Source: Bactericera cockerelli
Taxonomy: Eukaryota; Arthropoda; Insecta; Hemiptera; Triozidae
Direction: 5' to 3'
Assembly (NCBI GenBank): GCA_024516035.1
Contig: CM044958.1
Coordinates: 9,356,257-9,420,256, forward strand
Length of the DNA: 64,000 bases
Below the pieces are notes generated by a model. It did not search any database. It had not been told where the DNA came from and saw only the letters and a program-made list of their open reading frames with translations. A program made the position numbers and the translations under genes. Below are positions 23,155 through 33,879 of the stretch, piece by piece. How positions within the stretch are numbered: position 1 is the first letter of the stretch; each line of letters opens with the position of its first letter.

Positions 23155-23345
23155 AGGCGGAAAAAGAAAGAGAGGAAGACCTAATATGACATCTCTTCAA
23201 CTTTGTCTGTCCATCGACAGACAAAGTTGAAGAAGACCTAATAGAGAAAAACTGGATAAAAGAGGACGCGCTGAATAGAAAGATAAGGAAGGAAAGAATT
23301 CATGGAACAAATGCCGACCCCAAGTAGGTTTGGGAAAAGGCAAAG
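23155..23345 (+). pseudogene. LINE ORF2 C-terminal fragment with internal hairpin
   Basis: The frame reads KRGRPNMT, is broken by a palindrome, and resumes in another frame with DKVEEDLIEKNWIKEDALNR and then HGTNADPK and a stop. This is the typical C-terminal signature of non-LTR reverse transcriptase ORFs (GRP..TW.D.V..DL...W...DA.NR..W). It is a dead fragment. Confidence 0.6.
23195..23232. repeat. Perfect 17-bp palindrome with 4-nt loop
   Basis: CTTCAACTTTGTCTGTC (23195-23211), loop CATC, then its exact complement (23216-23232). The right arm is the LINE coding strand (DKVEE); the left arm is an inverted copy placed just before it. Confidence 0.9.
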
Positions 23346-24670
23346 TGAAAAAAGAAGATGAATATTTAAATTCATTGATCCAGGTTTTTCCTCATATAGT
23401 GTTTTAATTATCCCTATTTCATTGAAATATTAAAATAATGTAGAATTTTTAATTGTCTTGTTTTTAGTCCTTAGATAATGCTGAATGTACTTTTGTGTAT
23501 TCATGCAACTAATACAGACAAACAAAATATTGATCAGGGAATCCGGAGTCACCCTGTATGAGCGAACACCTTAGCACATCCCTATCTAGGCCCGCGGGTT
23601 GCATGTGTCATAATTGTTGCGTTATCAATATAATATGGGTAATTTGTATGCCCTGCGATTGTACTTCATTTTTTTTCCGAGCCAATATCGGGGGTCGTTC
23701 ATCGTTGAGTTTGTATTTTCACTATCAATTTCCAAAAATAATGACTCACGTCCGTGGTCTGAAGATTACCTGGTGCTTTCTCATTCAAGTCATTCTTTTT
23801 TTTGTTGTTTTTAACATTATGTCACCTGAAAACGAAGGTTGAATGTACGTAAGTGAAAACTTGTAGATACAACATGTACCACTTGTACCAGTTGTATCTA
23901 GTTTTGTATCTATGAGTTAGATGTTTATTTTTTATTTTAGCATCAAATTAGTATTTTTTTTTTATCAAATTAGAATTAATTGACTGTCCAAGGCGTTTAA
24001 AAAACGAGTGAACGAGCTCAAGAAGAAAGCGTTGAGGAGAAAATGGAGTTGTAAAAATGAGGTAATAGGCAATATGTTTGCAAAATAAAATAATAATTTC
24101 ATGTGTTTTACGCGAAACGCTCAAAATAAACTACGTCTAAAAAGGAAACATGAATCTGTTATTTAGAAAAGGCTTGGAGTGGAGGTGGCCGATCCCTAGG
24201 ATGCCAACATGACCAATTCCGTACCTCAGATTGGAATTACCTTTATTTCTAACTTTCTTTATTTTCATATAAACTCTATTTCGTGTTAAAATAGGCCAGT
24301 TGTCTGGCGCTACTTGACGAGCGCTCTCCTCCCGGCGAACTTGATCAATACATACATATCAATACCATTTCTCATAAAGAGACGCATTGGTGCTATCCTT
24401 CATAGTCTCATTGGCTTAATTACAACTCTAGAAACTAGGAATGGAGTGAAAATGTTCGACTGCCACAATGGAAGCGACAACAACTCCGATAAAACAAAAG
24501 CTGACGAAGGTGTTGCAAGGAAGTGTGGAACTGTCATAGTGTCCTTTGTTAAAAAGCTCAGATGTGTTGAAGTTGTGAATGGAGAGAAAGACATTGTTCC
24601 CGTTGGAGCTTCGTCAGGACGGTGCCTGTCAGGAGTGGAAACAGGAGGTCCTGCTTTGGACTATTAATAC
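23346..24670. other. Gap without recognised gene
   Basis: A small inverted repeat, AGATACAAC/GTTGTATCT, lies near 23864-23900. The 117-codon frame at 24314-24667 has no domain I recognise and no splice or codon evidence. Confidence 0.4.
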
Positions 24671-24683
24671 TTTTACAGTCAGG

Positions 24684-24987
24684 AGTAGTCACCGTGGCAG
24701 AGTGAGTTAGCGCGCTGGGCATTGCACGAACGGTGACCTGGGTTCGATCCCCAGCGGGACAGGAATTTTTCTGCTCTGTACTTGGATGTTCGGGGTCCAC
24801 TCATACCTCGTGAGGAAAAATGAGTAGTTACTTGTATGAGTAACGACCAGTGGCGGCATTTCCAGAGTAAAAAGAAATTAATGTAATAGAATAATTCGAA
24901 ATGTAAAGGAGGCTCTTAGTAATGCTGCGCTTCCCACAAAAATTGTGAAGATGCCTTGTGCTCCACCACAAAGAAATTCGCACATAG
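24684..24987 (+). repeat. tRNA-derived SINE family F with 13-bp flanking repeats
   Basis: The head has the A-box-like TGGCAGAGTGAGTTAGCGCG and the B-box GGTTCGATCCCC, followed by the body CATACCTCGTGAGGAAAAAT and CGACCAGTGG. TTTTACAGTCAGG stands at 24671-24683 and again at 24988-25000, which fits a target-site duplication. The core family sequence ends near 24860, so the last 120 bp may be transduced flank or an added tail. Confidence 0.65.
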
Positions 24988-25000
24988 TTTTACAGTCAGG

Positions 25001-26765
25001 TTACCGATTAGAATTTTCAGATTATTGTGATTTTTTCGAGTATCAAGATATTCATATCGTTTTTATGCTGTACTTTCTTATTTCCGTAATGGTTTATGTA
25101 ACTCGGTGCACATTACTTTTTGTTTTAAAGTACCACTCAAAATGGAAAAAGAGGAAGGCAGTAGTTTATGTTTCCTCCGTGTGACATTAGATTCAGCAAC
25201 CTACTTCTGGCGTTAGCCTTGGACCACAAAATCTTATTCATCCATTAGTTTTTACTCCTTTTAACATACTAAGTAATGAAGTAATTTATTCGAGAACAGA
25301 CTGAGAGTAATAAAATGACAAACTTTGCATCCTTTCCCTCCATGATTGCTGAATTTAAAACGGCCCTGATTCCAGGAGAGAGTTTTCCCGAAACACACCG
25401 TCATGTGTTGTGAAAACAATACGCAAAAAGTAACTATTTCAAACTTTGTGTCGACCGCACGAGACAAATTCAGGATTGTTTGTGAGGACTGCCTAACCAA
25501 AAGCCAGGCAGGGGTTTCTCGTACACACACATTTTGTAAAATTTCTTTCCCCAATTTCCCATATAAAAAACAACAATTATTTATCCTCTTTTCGGGAAAC
25601 CTTTCTTGATTTCGAGAAAGGTGATGCTCATTTTGAGCTTCTTGTTACATTTCATCAGTAACTATTCACTCTTGTAACAGAGAGCTTTCCGACAGAGTTA
25701 TGCAGTAATTGCATTGAAAATTAATGCTCAACTTTTTTTAATGGAAGGCAGGAAAAAATCTTTTAAAGACACCCAGGTCATCCTAACCTGGGGTGTGGGA
25801 TATCCACCCACTATAAACTCACCTTCTCTAATAGCTAGCCGCACTTGAAACCGAAAAATATCATCAATGCTCAACTTTGATACAATACAATATACAATAC
25901 ATTTGTATGTACAACGTAGAGGAAGTATGTGTTATTATCATCAAATATACAAGAACTGTTACAAGGTCTGTTGTTATTTTCCTCAGAACGTTGGAGAATG
26001 TTTAGTGTGCTTGTGAGCGCATATCTGCTGCATTAGGCCTCATCCATTATTAACAAACCATCTTCCGTCACTGGTATGTATTGGAAGCTGCACAGTTGTT
26101 CCTTTATGAAAAGTTTACCTCCTTGCTTTTAAAGTTTACGTTCTTTCCCTTTTACTAATTGATTACTTTTGGTATAACGGCACCCCATGTCTTGAGACTC
26201 TTGAGCGGATGGACTAAAAGAAACACCACTATGGTATACATGTATAATTTTATATGATGTAGTAATTTATTTTTTTGCTTATTTGTTGCAGGTAAAAAAT
26301 TGATTAGCTGCACAATGTCGGTTTCGTAGAGTTCACGAAAGTACTCTGCAGACATATGTATATTGCTCAATAAGGAACAAGGTAATTAAACAAATTGATT
26401 ATATGATATACATAACGATGGTACTTGAAAATATCCCAGATTTCCCAAAATATATGGCATTTTTGAAATATTATACTAGAACTAGCCGAGAATAATCCTT
26501 GAAGAAAGAAAAAAAAAAATTAAGACACCTAGTGGCAGGCTTTTCAATTAGAAAACAAGAAGGGACCTTCAAATCTGTTGTTTTCATATTCTGGCCGAGA
26601 TAGGTATTTGACTGAATTTTTTTGTTCACCACCGATTGGCCCTATTTTTTTATATCCTGTTTTTCTTCACTCAGCTGTTTCTGTTGAGTTTAACCAAATT
26701 TTTTAAATTCTTTAACATAAACACAAATTGCAAAAGGAAACATCTCCTCAACCTTCTCAATATCC
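25001..26765. other. Gap without recognised gene
   Basis: AT-rich sequence. No gene, RNA or repeat family could be supported. Confidence 0.45.
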
Positions 26766-26767
26766 TA

Positions 26768-26860
26768 CTTCTTCTTCTTCCTGCTTCTTCTTCTTCTTCT
26801 TCTTCCTGCTTCTTCTTCTTCTTCTTCTTACTGCTTCTTCTTCTTCTTTTTCCTGCTCTT
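26768..26860. repeat. (TTC)n trinucleotide array
   Basis: Repeated CTT/TTC interrupted by CCTGC and TTACTGC units. Apparent Ser-, Phe-, Leu- and Glu-rich frames on both strands are translations of it. Confidence 0.85.
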
Positions 26861-27369
26861 CTCTTCGTACTTATCTTTCTGAATTTCAAAGTTCCCAGCT
26901 CTCTCTCCCTTTCCTCTTCTCTGTCTATCCTTCCCTTCTACTCTTCACCTCACTGACCAGTTCGAGTCAGCTTATTGAAATTACATCAAACTCGATCCCC
27001 TTGATGTTATCCCTGGGAAATTGTTCCTCCCTCACTTTCCCTCCTTTACATTACCTTCTATATTTTACCTCCTACATTTATCCTGCTTCACTTAGCCTTC
27101 TCTTCTATGTGGAATGGGATATGAATATTAGAGACTTGAGCGCATTTCTGGGATCAGTTTCATGGTGTATATGAAGCTATAGAATTTCTTTGAATGATGT
27201 GTAAAACTTGTAGAGTAGAATGTACCTTGTTTATACTACCGAGGTAAGGCTGAAAAGTTCTTTTACACCGGTAGTCAAACAGGTCCTATATATTTCATTG
27301 GTAATTATTCAAGAAAAAGGATAAATATAAGTAGTGCTTTATTGCCACTAGTCCTCACCATATCCGTGT

Positions 27370-27660
27370 AGGAATTCTCCGGCCAGGAATTTCATCAAGA
27401 CACAACTTCTAAAAGTGGACTGAAACACGGGAACCTATTCTGAAACACGGCCGCCCAGAATAGACCCTGCGAAAATGTAAAACGTGAAATCCTCGTTTAC
27501 TTATTTTTCCTTCCCGATTTTCTCCGGCCTTTTGATTTTATCAAAAGCAAAGTTTGCCCGACTACGTCTGCAAGTTGAGCAAAAAAGTCGGAGGAAAGGT
27601 CAGCAAGTTTATAATCATCTAAGTTCTCACCTCGCTGGACGTTGCGTAAGTTCGGTGATC
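27370..27660 (+). repeat. Dispersed repeat H, copy 1
   Basis: It shares GAAATCCTCGTTTACTTATT, TTTTATCAAAAGCAAAGTTT and GTCTGCAAGTTGAGCA with the reverse copy at 59395-59728, and weaker similarity runs further upstream. Both read as a short open frame (MKSSFTYFSFPIFSGLLILS), but no family is recognised. The LINE inserted about 70 bp downstream. Confidence 0.6.
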
Positions 27661-27722
27661 CTACTCTTTTCTTTAGTTAGGTCATATTTCATCTCCCTTT
27701 TTTACTCTTCTTTTTTTCCCTA

Positions 27723-27735
27723 TTACTCTTCTTTT
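27723..27735. repeat. Target-site duplication of the LINE, 3' side
   Basis: TTACTCTTC, followed by T's that merge with the antisense poly(A), matches TTACTCTTCTTTT at 34639-34651. Confidence 0.75.
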
Positions 27736-27757
27736 TTTTTTTTTTTTTTTTTTTTTT
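27732..27757 (-). other. Poly(A) tail of the LINE
   Basis: A run of 26 T's on the + strand, about 59 bp past the ORF2 stop. It defines the 3' end and supports insertion by target-primed reverse transcription. Confidence 0.85.
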
Positions 27758-27816
27758 CCATTAGGCGTTTTAACTCTGTCAGTAGACATGTCGTTCGCGC
27801 CGATTCTTCTGGTGGA

Positions 27817-30800
27817 CTATATTAGCGTGTACAGTTTGATGGTCTTCAGGTAACTTAGTAGGGAATCGGCGCTCTCGACAGAGTCTGACAGCGCTGGAGG
27901 GACAGGTAGGGAGGATCTTGTTTGTGCATGAAGATGACAAGTGAGAATGTGTTTTACAGACAGGATTTGGCCACATCGACAGTTTGGGGGAGGAGTACGT
28001 TTGAAAAGGTAACTGTGGGTGTATCGCGTATGACCTATCCTCATACGGCACAGTACTACCTCATCATATCTTGTCTGCCGGTCGGATGAGCTCCACTGAG
28101 ATATAATGGGCTTAATTGACTTCAGTTTGTTAGAGTTAGGAATATTATTCCATAGGAGCTGCCATTTTTCCTTGCTGGATTTTGCGATGTACGGTTTGAA
28201 ATCATACGAGGAACAGAGCTTTAGAGGGGGAATATTTACCTGTGGTGAACGAGCAGCTCTATCTACTGCCTCATTACCACCAATACCAATGTGAGAAGGA
28301 CACCATAAGAAGGCTATGACCTTACCACATTCAATTAGATCACGCCAACAAAAATACAATAAAGAAACAATGGGATTATCGTTATTTGGATTGGAAATAG
28401 CATCCAAAGCGCTCTTTGAATCAGAAATAATTAGAAAATTCTGTTTAGGCAGGAATTTGATATGTTTGATGCACAATAGAATAGCAATCAGTTCAGAGGT
28501 AAATACGGAATTAATATGGTTAAGAGAAAAGGAGGATGTAATAACATTATCGACAATATATGCACAGCTTGTAGAATTTTCCATTTTAGACCCATCTGTA
28601 AAGCACAATGTGTATTTAGAATATTTGGAAGCAATCAATTCATGGAAATATTGTTGAAATGCAATAGCAGGTATATTTTCTTTCTTGCCTAAATTTAAAG
28701 TGTTATCGAATCTAGGAGTGTCAAGGGACCAAGGCGGAAGGTGTTTACTAAATGGAGCAAAATTGCTGGAGAGAAGTTTTCCTGCGAAATCAACTTCTTC
28801 CCTGAACCTCAAGCAAAGGGGTTTGGGTTGATTGGGAGAAAAGTTTGCAGGATTGGGATTTGATGATATTAAAATATTATAAGCAGGGTTAGACGGACAA
28901 CTGGCAATTTTAGAAACATAGTTCATCTGAAGCTTGAGTCTCCTGAGGTGTAGAGGGGGAACACCTGATTCCACGTACAGGCTAGGCACTGGGCTAGATC
29001 GTAAAGCTCCAGTGGCGATTCTGATACCTGCATTGTGGACAGGGTTTAGCTTGTTTAAAATATGTTCTTTGGCAGCACCATACACAAAGGATCCATAGTC
29101 GAAAATTGGTAATACATAAGATTTATACAGTTGGAGTAATGTTGAGCGACGAACTCCGAAGCTCTTACAGGACACCATTTTGAGGACATTTAAAGCATTA
29201 AGGGCTCGTTCTTTTACGTAGGCCACATGAGGGGACCATGACAATTTTGAGTCCCAGACTAACCCAAGAAACTTGGTTTTATCAACGAAACTCAAACGGT
29301 TCCCATCGTAATATAGAGACGGTTTAATTATACTACGTGACCTTGAAAAGAGAACACACACAGATTTTCCAGGGTCCGTAGAGAAAACTAATCCATTTCT
29401 TTTTGACCAAGAAGAAAGGTCGTTTAAAGTGGATTGAAAGCGAGCAACAAGAGTTTGTAGAATTTTACCTCTTGAAATTATTAGTAAATCGTCGATGAAC
29501 AAGAGCCGCCGCAGTGGTAATTTGATGATATTGAGTAGTTCATCCATGAAGACAATGAACAGGAGCGGCGATAGCGACGACCCTTGGACTATGCCGTTAC
29601 TAAGGCAAAATTCATCAGAAATTACCCCATTACACTTGACTTGAATTTTCCTATTGTAGAGAAAATTTTGGAGGTATCGTAAAATATATCCATTTATACC
29701 TAGATTTACTAATTTTTCTAAAACCTTGTACCTCCATGTCATGTCGAAAGCTTTTTGAATATCCATGAAAGCAGCTAGGGTGTGCTCCTTGTTGGAAAAT
29801 CCCTGAGCCACCTCATGTTCCAGAGATACCAGATTATCCATTGTAGATCGCTTGTAACGTCCACCACTTTGACTGGGATTGAGACTTTTGTTATTTTCAA
29901 GAACCCAAAAGAGACGCTTGTTCACCATTTTCTCTAAAATTTTGCCGCAGCAATTTAGAAGAGAAATTGGTCTGTAGCTGGACGGCAGCAGTCTATTTTT
30001 CCCAGGCTTAGGAAGCGGAACAATGAAAGCAGAGGACCAAAGAGACGGAAATTTGCCTGAAGACCAGATGACATTGAAAAACAGAAGAAGTTTTTTTAAT
30101 GCATCTGGAGACAATTTTTTTAAAAGCAGATATGATATCCCGTCCGGTCCAGCAGCCTTAGATGTGCAAGACGACAGTACATGCATCATCTCGTGAAATT
30201 CAAAGGGTTTGTTATAGGCTTGGCTGTTGCTTAGATCCGGGATAATTTTTACCCTTTCTGAGATAATTTTGTGCATTAGAAAATCGCTTGTATAATTTTC
30301 ATCAGAAGACACATTAGAGAAGTGAGTTCCTAAGGTATTAGCAATGGCTGCACTGTCGTAGAGAAGAGTGGCACTATCAAGACAATCCTGCATAGCAGGG
30401 ATATGTCTTGATGTGTACTTTCCTCTCAGTTTGCCCATTTTATGATAAAGTTCAGCAGAGCTCATAGATTGATCAATAGATTCAACGAAGTTCGTCCAAC
30501 CTTTACGTTTCTTCTCCTTGATCATTCTACGAGCAACTGCACGACCTCTCATAAACGCTGTTCTATTGTCATCAGAGGGATGTCTCCTTAAAGCGCGTAG
30601 ACACTTACGTCTGTTCTGTATGACGTTTTTAATCTCGTCATCCCACCATGGGACAGGAAGACGATTAGGAGGTAACTTTTTCTCGGGAATTGAGGTATCA
30701 GCTGCAGATAGTATTTCTGTGTTAATCTTCAAAAGGGTGAGATCAATGTCAGGGTCATCAACAGGAAAGTCGAAACGAACACGTTCCCTGAACAAAGTCC

Positions 30801-31533
30801 AATCGGCTTTATCATAGTTCCATATCTTCTCAGAGGGAGTGGAGATAATGGAACTAGAACATGGAGTAGGTACTTGAGAGGAGATAACAATGGGAAAGTG
30901 TCCAGAGAAACATAGGTCATTTTTAACTGAAAACAACAGGTCAGGATATAGAGATGAAGAACATAGAGTGAGGTCGATAGCAGAGTGGGATAAATGTGAA
31001 AGACAGTAGTGAGTAGCTTCCCCTGTATTTAAAAGATGGATATTATTACTTAGAATAAACTTCTCAACTTCTTTGCCTTTCGAATCGAGTTTATGGTCCC
31101 CCCAATAGGGATTGTGGGCATTGAAATCCCCAGCTATTACATAGGAACCAGTTATTTGTGACTGAATATTGCATAAATCAGCCTCAGAGAAGTTTAAATG
31201 GGGAGGAAGATATATGTTGCAAAAACAAACGGGCTCGTTGAAAAAAGGAATCTTAACCAAAACAGCAACACACTGTAGGTGAGTGTTTATAGTTAGCTGT
31301 TTGGAAAAGCAGTTGCTTAAAACAAACGTAGCCACTCCTCCACACGCGTTACCACCATCCAGGTAGTCGTGTCTGTAAGAATCATAATTTTTTAAATTTA
31401 CTGTTTTAGACGGAACCAAACGGGACTCCTGTAAGCAAATAACATAAGGTGATATTTCCCTCACGAGGCATTGAAGTTCGCTAATATGATTATTGAGTCC
31501 ATTTATGTTCCACTGTAATAAAATACTACTCAT
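27817..31533 (-). CDS. LINE ORF2: endonuclease, reverse transcriptase, RNase H
   Basis: 1238 residues, intact. The APE-type endonuclease fills about residues 1-215, with QWNINGL at 7-13, QES around E36, GDFNAHNPYWG at 135-145, Asp187 in AIDL and GHFP at 211-214. Reverse transcriptase spans about 455-770, with AAGPDG at 460-465, SSYRPISLLN at 518-527, AFMDIQKAFD at 588-597, GSSLSP at 651-656 and the catalytic FIDD at 679-682. Most LINEs have F/YADD, so the Ile is unusual. RNase H lies about 975-1095 with Asp980, Glu1014, Asp1038 and Asp1091. A Cys/His cluster (CRCG...HILTCH) near 1185-1200 resembles the gag-like knuckle at the end of many LINE ORF2s. The enzyme would nick chromosomal DNA and copy its RNA at the site. 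The start ATG lies 867 bp beyond the ORF1 stop, so its translation needs re-initiation or another route. Confidence 0.93.
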   Translation of the reverse strand: MSSILLQWNINGLNNHISELQCLVREISPYVICLQESRLVPSKTVNLKNYDSYRHDYLDGGNACGGVATFVLSNCFSKQLTINTHLQCVAVLVKIPFFNEPVCFCNIYLPPHLNFSEADLCNIQSQITGSYVIAGDFNAHNPYWGDHKLDSKGKEVEKFILSNNIHLLNTGEATHYCLSHLSHSAIDLTLCSSSLYPDLLFSVKNDLCFSGHFPIVISSQVPTPCSSSIISTPSEKIWNYDKADWTLFRERVRFDFPVDDPDIDLTLLKINTEILSAADTSIPEKKLPPNRLPVPWWDDEIKNVIQNRRKCLRALRRHPSDDNRTAFMRGRAVARRMIKEKKRKGWTNFVESIDQSMSSAELYHKMGKLRGKYTSRHIPAMQDCLDSATLLYDSAAIANTLGTHFSNVSSDENYTSDFLMHKIISERVKIIPDLSNSQAYNKPFEFHEMMHVLSSCTSKAAGPDGISYLLLKKLSPDALKKLLLFFNVIWSSGKFPSLWSSAFIVPLPKPGKNRLLPSSYRPISLLNCCGKILEKMVNKRLFWVLENNKSLNPSQSGGRYKRSTMDNLVSLEHEVAQGFSNKEHTLAAFMDIQKAFDMTWRYKVLEKLVNLGINGYILRYLQNFLYNRKIQVKCNGVISDEFCLSNGIVQGSSLSPLLFIVFMDELLNIIKLPLRRLLFIDDLLIISRGKILQTLVARFQSTLNDLSSWSKRNGLVFSTDPGKSVCVLFSRSRSIIKPSLYYDGNRLSFVDKTKFLGLVWDSKLSWSPHVAYVKERALNALNVLKMVSCKSFGVRRSTLLQLYKSYVLPIFDYGSFVYGAAKEHILNKLNPVHNAGIRIATGALRSSPVPSLYVESGVPPLHLRRLKLQMNYVSKIASCPSNPAYNILISSNPNPANFSPNQPKPLCLRFREEVDFAGKLLSSNFAPFSKHLPPWSLDTPRFDNTLNLGKKENIPAIAFQQYFHELIASKYSKYTLCFTDGSKMENSTSCAYIVDNVITSSFSLNHINSVFTSELIAILLCIKHIKFLPKQNFLIISDSKSALDAISNPNNDNPIVSLLYFCWRDLIECGKVIAFLWCPSHIGIGGNEAVDRAARSPQVNIPPLKLCSSYDFKPYIAKSSKEKWQLLWNNIPNSNKLKSIKPIISQWSSSDRQTRYDEVVLCRMRIGHTRYTHSYLFKRTPPPNCRCGQILSVKHILTCHLHAQTRSSLPVPPALSDSVESADSLLSYLKTIKLYTLI

Positions 31534-32309
31534 ACTTACTTTTTAATGCAAATATATTACAAAAACAAAAACAAAATAAGAAAAGCTTGCCGTTACATCA
31601 TAATATTATACAAAATTTATAAAATCTAGTCACAATGTAGACAGTAACTTTATGCAATCAGTCTTCACAAGGTACGTATTTTTGAATAATAAATAGTTAA
31701 CAATTAAAATCGACAGAAAGTTCTTGAGCACCTACAGGATAGTCCATGGTGGACATAGCCCGATATATGGTAGGGCAGGCATTACCCAGCTGAAGCTGCA
31801 GGAGGCATGACATACTCAGATACAGGTACACCCTGATGTACAACTTGTCGCAGGGGACATCATACACACTAACAAGGTGAAATACCAAGTAGTGATAGGT
31901 AAAGGTGAATAATAATATTATATATGTGCCATTATAACGCAGCTCTCGGTTCTGCTTGTAAAGGCTGTCAGGCCTATGTGCCGAAGATCGTATCCGGCAC
32001 GACAAGGTACAGGTGTTACCGCTGACTATGACTACCATACCCTCTTCAACTAGTCCAGAGAACTTAGATTGATACATACATACAAGTAAATACACATCAA
32101 TAGAAGTCTCAAGGAAACAAGGGGCTTTATGAAGTAAAATGATATTAAATAGGTACATAGTAAGACACAATATGTCGATCGCAAAAAATACTCATTTGGA
32201 AAAGGATTCAACGTATAAGGTATTGTGAGGACTGAGGAGAATTGTGCTAAATACATGAGGAAAGTAGGTAAGGTAGGTAGGTAGGTGAGCTTTCTTAAAT
32301 TGTCAGTAG

Positions 32310-32341
<32 letters not shown>

Positions 32342-32400
32342 GTGGATGGAGAAGGAGATGGGTATGAATATTATAAATAGGGAGAGAAGGGAGTAGTATT
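31534..32400 (-). other. 867-bp spacer between LINE ORF1 and ORF2
   Basis: ORFs of I-group LINEs usually overlap or nearly touch. Here the spacer has a 157-codon frame (32170-31697) with no domain I know and a homopolymer seen as 27 A's at 32315-32341 on the + strand. A GGTA/TAGG microsatellite (about 32268-32286) lies beside it. The stretch 31700-32050 is less AT-rich. Either a genuine part of the element (for example an RNA structure for ORF2 initiation) or a + strand retroposon inserted with its poly(A); no clean duplication was found to prove the latter. Confidence 0.5.
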
Positions 32401-33879
32401 TTATTCAGTGTTAGGAGGGAATTCAGATAACAAGTGGACACTGAGAATTTTGTGCAAATTTTTTAATCTATTCTTAACCTTGGAGTGAGATTTGGAATTG
32501 ACTAGTTCGTTTTGCAAAAGCTTTTCCAACAGAGAGGTAAAGAAATTAAGGTCCAAGTTATAGTTTGTTTTAATAATATCTATCTTCCTCTTAAGTGGTT
32601 GACTCCTCAAATCCTCAAGCAGGTTGAAGAATTCATCGGGATCAACTGAGGGTTCGACCTGCTTAATGAGTGGTCCAAGAGATTTAAAATCTGCAAGTGA
32701 TTCAACACAGATTTTTTTATCAGCAGTATTTACAGGGGAAGAGCTACTACTCCTTTTCTTAGCACTGGTTATATTACTTTGCTGACTAGCCATATCATCA
32801 ATGTCACACACAGATTGTAATTCATGGGTAGTGTTACCAACCTGAATTTCTGTAAGTGCACTCTCAGAATCCACTATGGTAGGAGAGGTGTCTCCACCAA
32901 TATCAGGGGAGATTTCAGAGGGAACCATATTGGAAGGAGTAGAGGTCACATCAGAAGGTGAGTTATCCTTTGTAAGAATAGCTAACTCATCAGAGGAAGG
33001 AGGCGGAGGGTAAGTAACAGGAGGTGGAACAGAAAAATCGACAAGGGGGGGAGACGGGAGCTCGTCCACACTAAGAGACTTAGGGGAGCCAACAGCAGTG
33101 CGGGAAGCAAACGCGGGGAGGAAGGTATCAGATATATCAGAAGCACGAGTATGGTCAGAGGGACTAGGATCAGAAGGCAGAGAGGGATTGTTGAAACGAT
33201 CCTGGGCAGGAGTGTCACTGCTAGGAGAGGGGAGGGGGCAGTTCTTCACCAAATGACCCTCAGCTTGGCATCTAAAACATTTTACTCGGTCGATAACAAT
33301 GAATATCTTGTGATACATGTTTTCAAAAAATACGTTTAGGAATGCCGGTAGATCAGTCACATCCTCTACTATGATAGATCTTTGAAATCCCATGAGGTGG
33401 CTGAAGCGTGACATACGAGTACGCAGGCCAATAAATCTCATAGGGGATATTACCTTAGTGAACTTAGATAACTCATTGATAAGAAACGAGTCTGGCATTC
33501 CAGGCTCAGTGTTACACATGAAGATTTTGAAACCATTGTTCACTAATTTTCTCACCACAAGCGGCTTATTATTGATAACTACTTGAGGGTGTTCATCATA
33601 AAACTTGTTAACTATAGCCTCACTAGTAAGGTAAAATTTTACAAGGTCGCCATTTTTACCCGCAAATACCATACGGTCGTCTCCTACAATATCTCCAATG
33701 GCACAAAGATAAGCGTCCATTGAAATAGTAGAGTCAAATGGTAATGAGAAGCCACAGGATCTAGGCAGGTACAAATTTTCAGTTTTACTATTAGTAGCAG
33801 TTTGCTTATTATACCCAGGTCTAGGGACATAAGGTGTACGGGATTTAGTTTGGGAAAAGAAACTCGAGTATTGCATCAT
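32401..33879 (-). CDS. LINE ORF1: gag-like RNA-binding protein
   Basis: 492 residues, intact. The N-terminal half (about 45-200) resembles the gag-like domain of I/Jockey-type ORF1s. A CCHC zinc knuckle follows at C201-C204-H209-C214 (CFRCQAEGHLVKNC). The middle (215-345) is rich in Pro, Ser and Asp and probably disordered. A Lys/Ser-rich stretch near 370-390 precedes a helical-looking C-terminus. Such proteins coat element RNA and form the ribonucleoprotein that carries ORF2 protein. It starts MMQYSS; the second Met is also possible. Same strand and element as ORF2. Confidence 0.88.
   Translation of the reverse strand: MMQYSSFFSQTKSRTPYVPRPGYNKQTATNSKTENLYLPRSCGFSLPFDSTISMDAYLCAIGDIVGDDRMVFAGKNGDLVKFYLTSEAIVNKFYDEHPQVVINNKPLVVRKLVNNGFKIFMCNTEPGMPDSFLINELSKFTKVISPMRFIGLRTRMSRFSHLMGFQRSIIVEDVTDLPAFLNVFFENMYHKIFIVIDRVKCFRCQAEGHLVKNCPLPSPSSDTPAQDRFNNPSLPSDPSPSDHTRASDISDTFLPAFASRTAVGSPKSLSVDELPSPPLVDFSVPPPVTYPPPPSSDELAILTKDNSPSDVTSTPSNMVPSEISPDIGGDTSPTIVDSESALTEIQVGNTTHELQSVCDIDDMASQQSNITSAKKRSSSSSPVNTADKKICVESLADFKSLGPLIKQVEPSVDPDEFFNLLEDLRSQPLKRKIDIIKTNYNLDLNFFTSLLEKLLQNELVNSKSHSKVKNRLKNLHKILSVHLLSEFPPNTE

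Noticed and set aside
24314..24667. 117-codon + strand frame
   Set aside because: No domain, no splice or codon-bias support, and isolated in non-coding AT-rich DNA.
26636..27174. Overlapping Ser/Leu/Phe-rich frames
   Set aside because: Translations of the (TTC)n array and the pyrimidine-rich sequence that follows.
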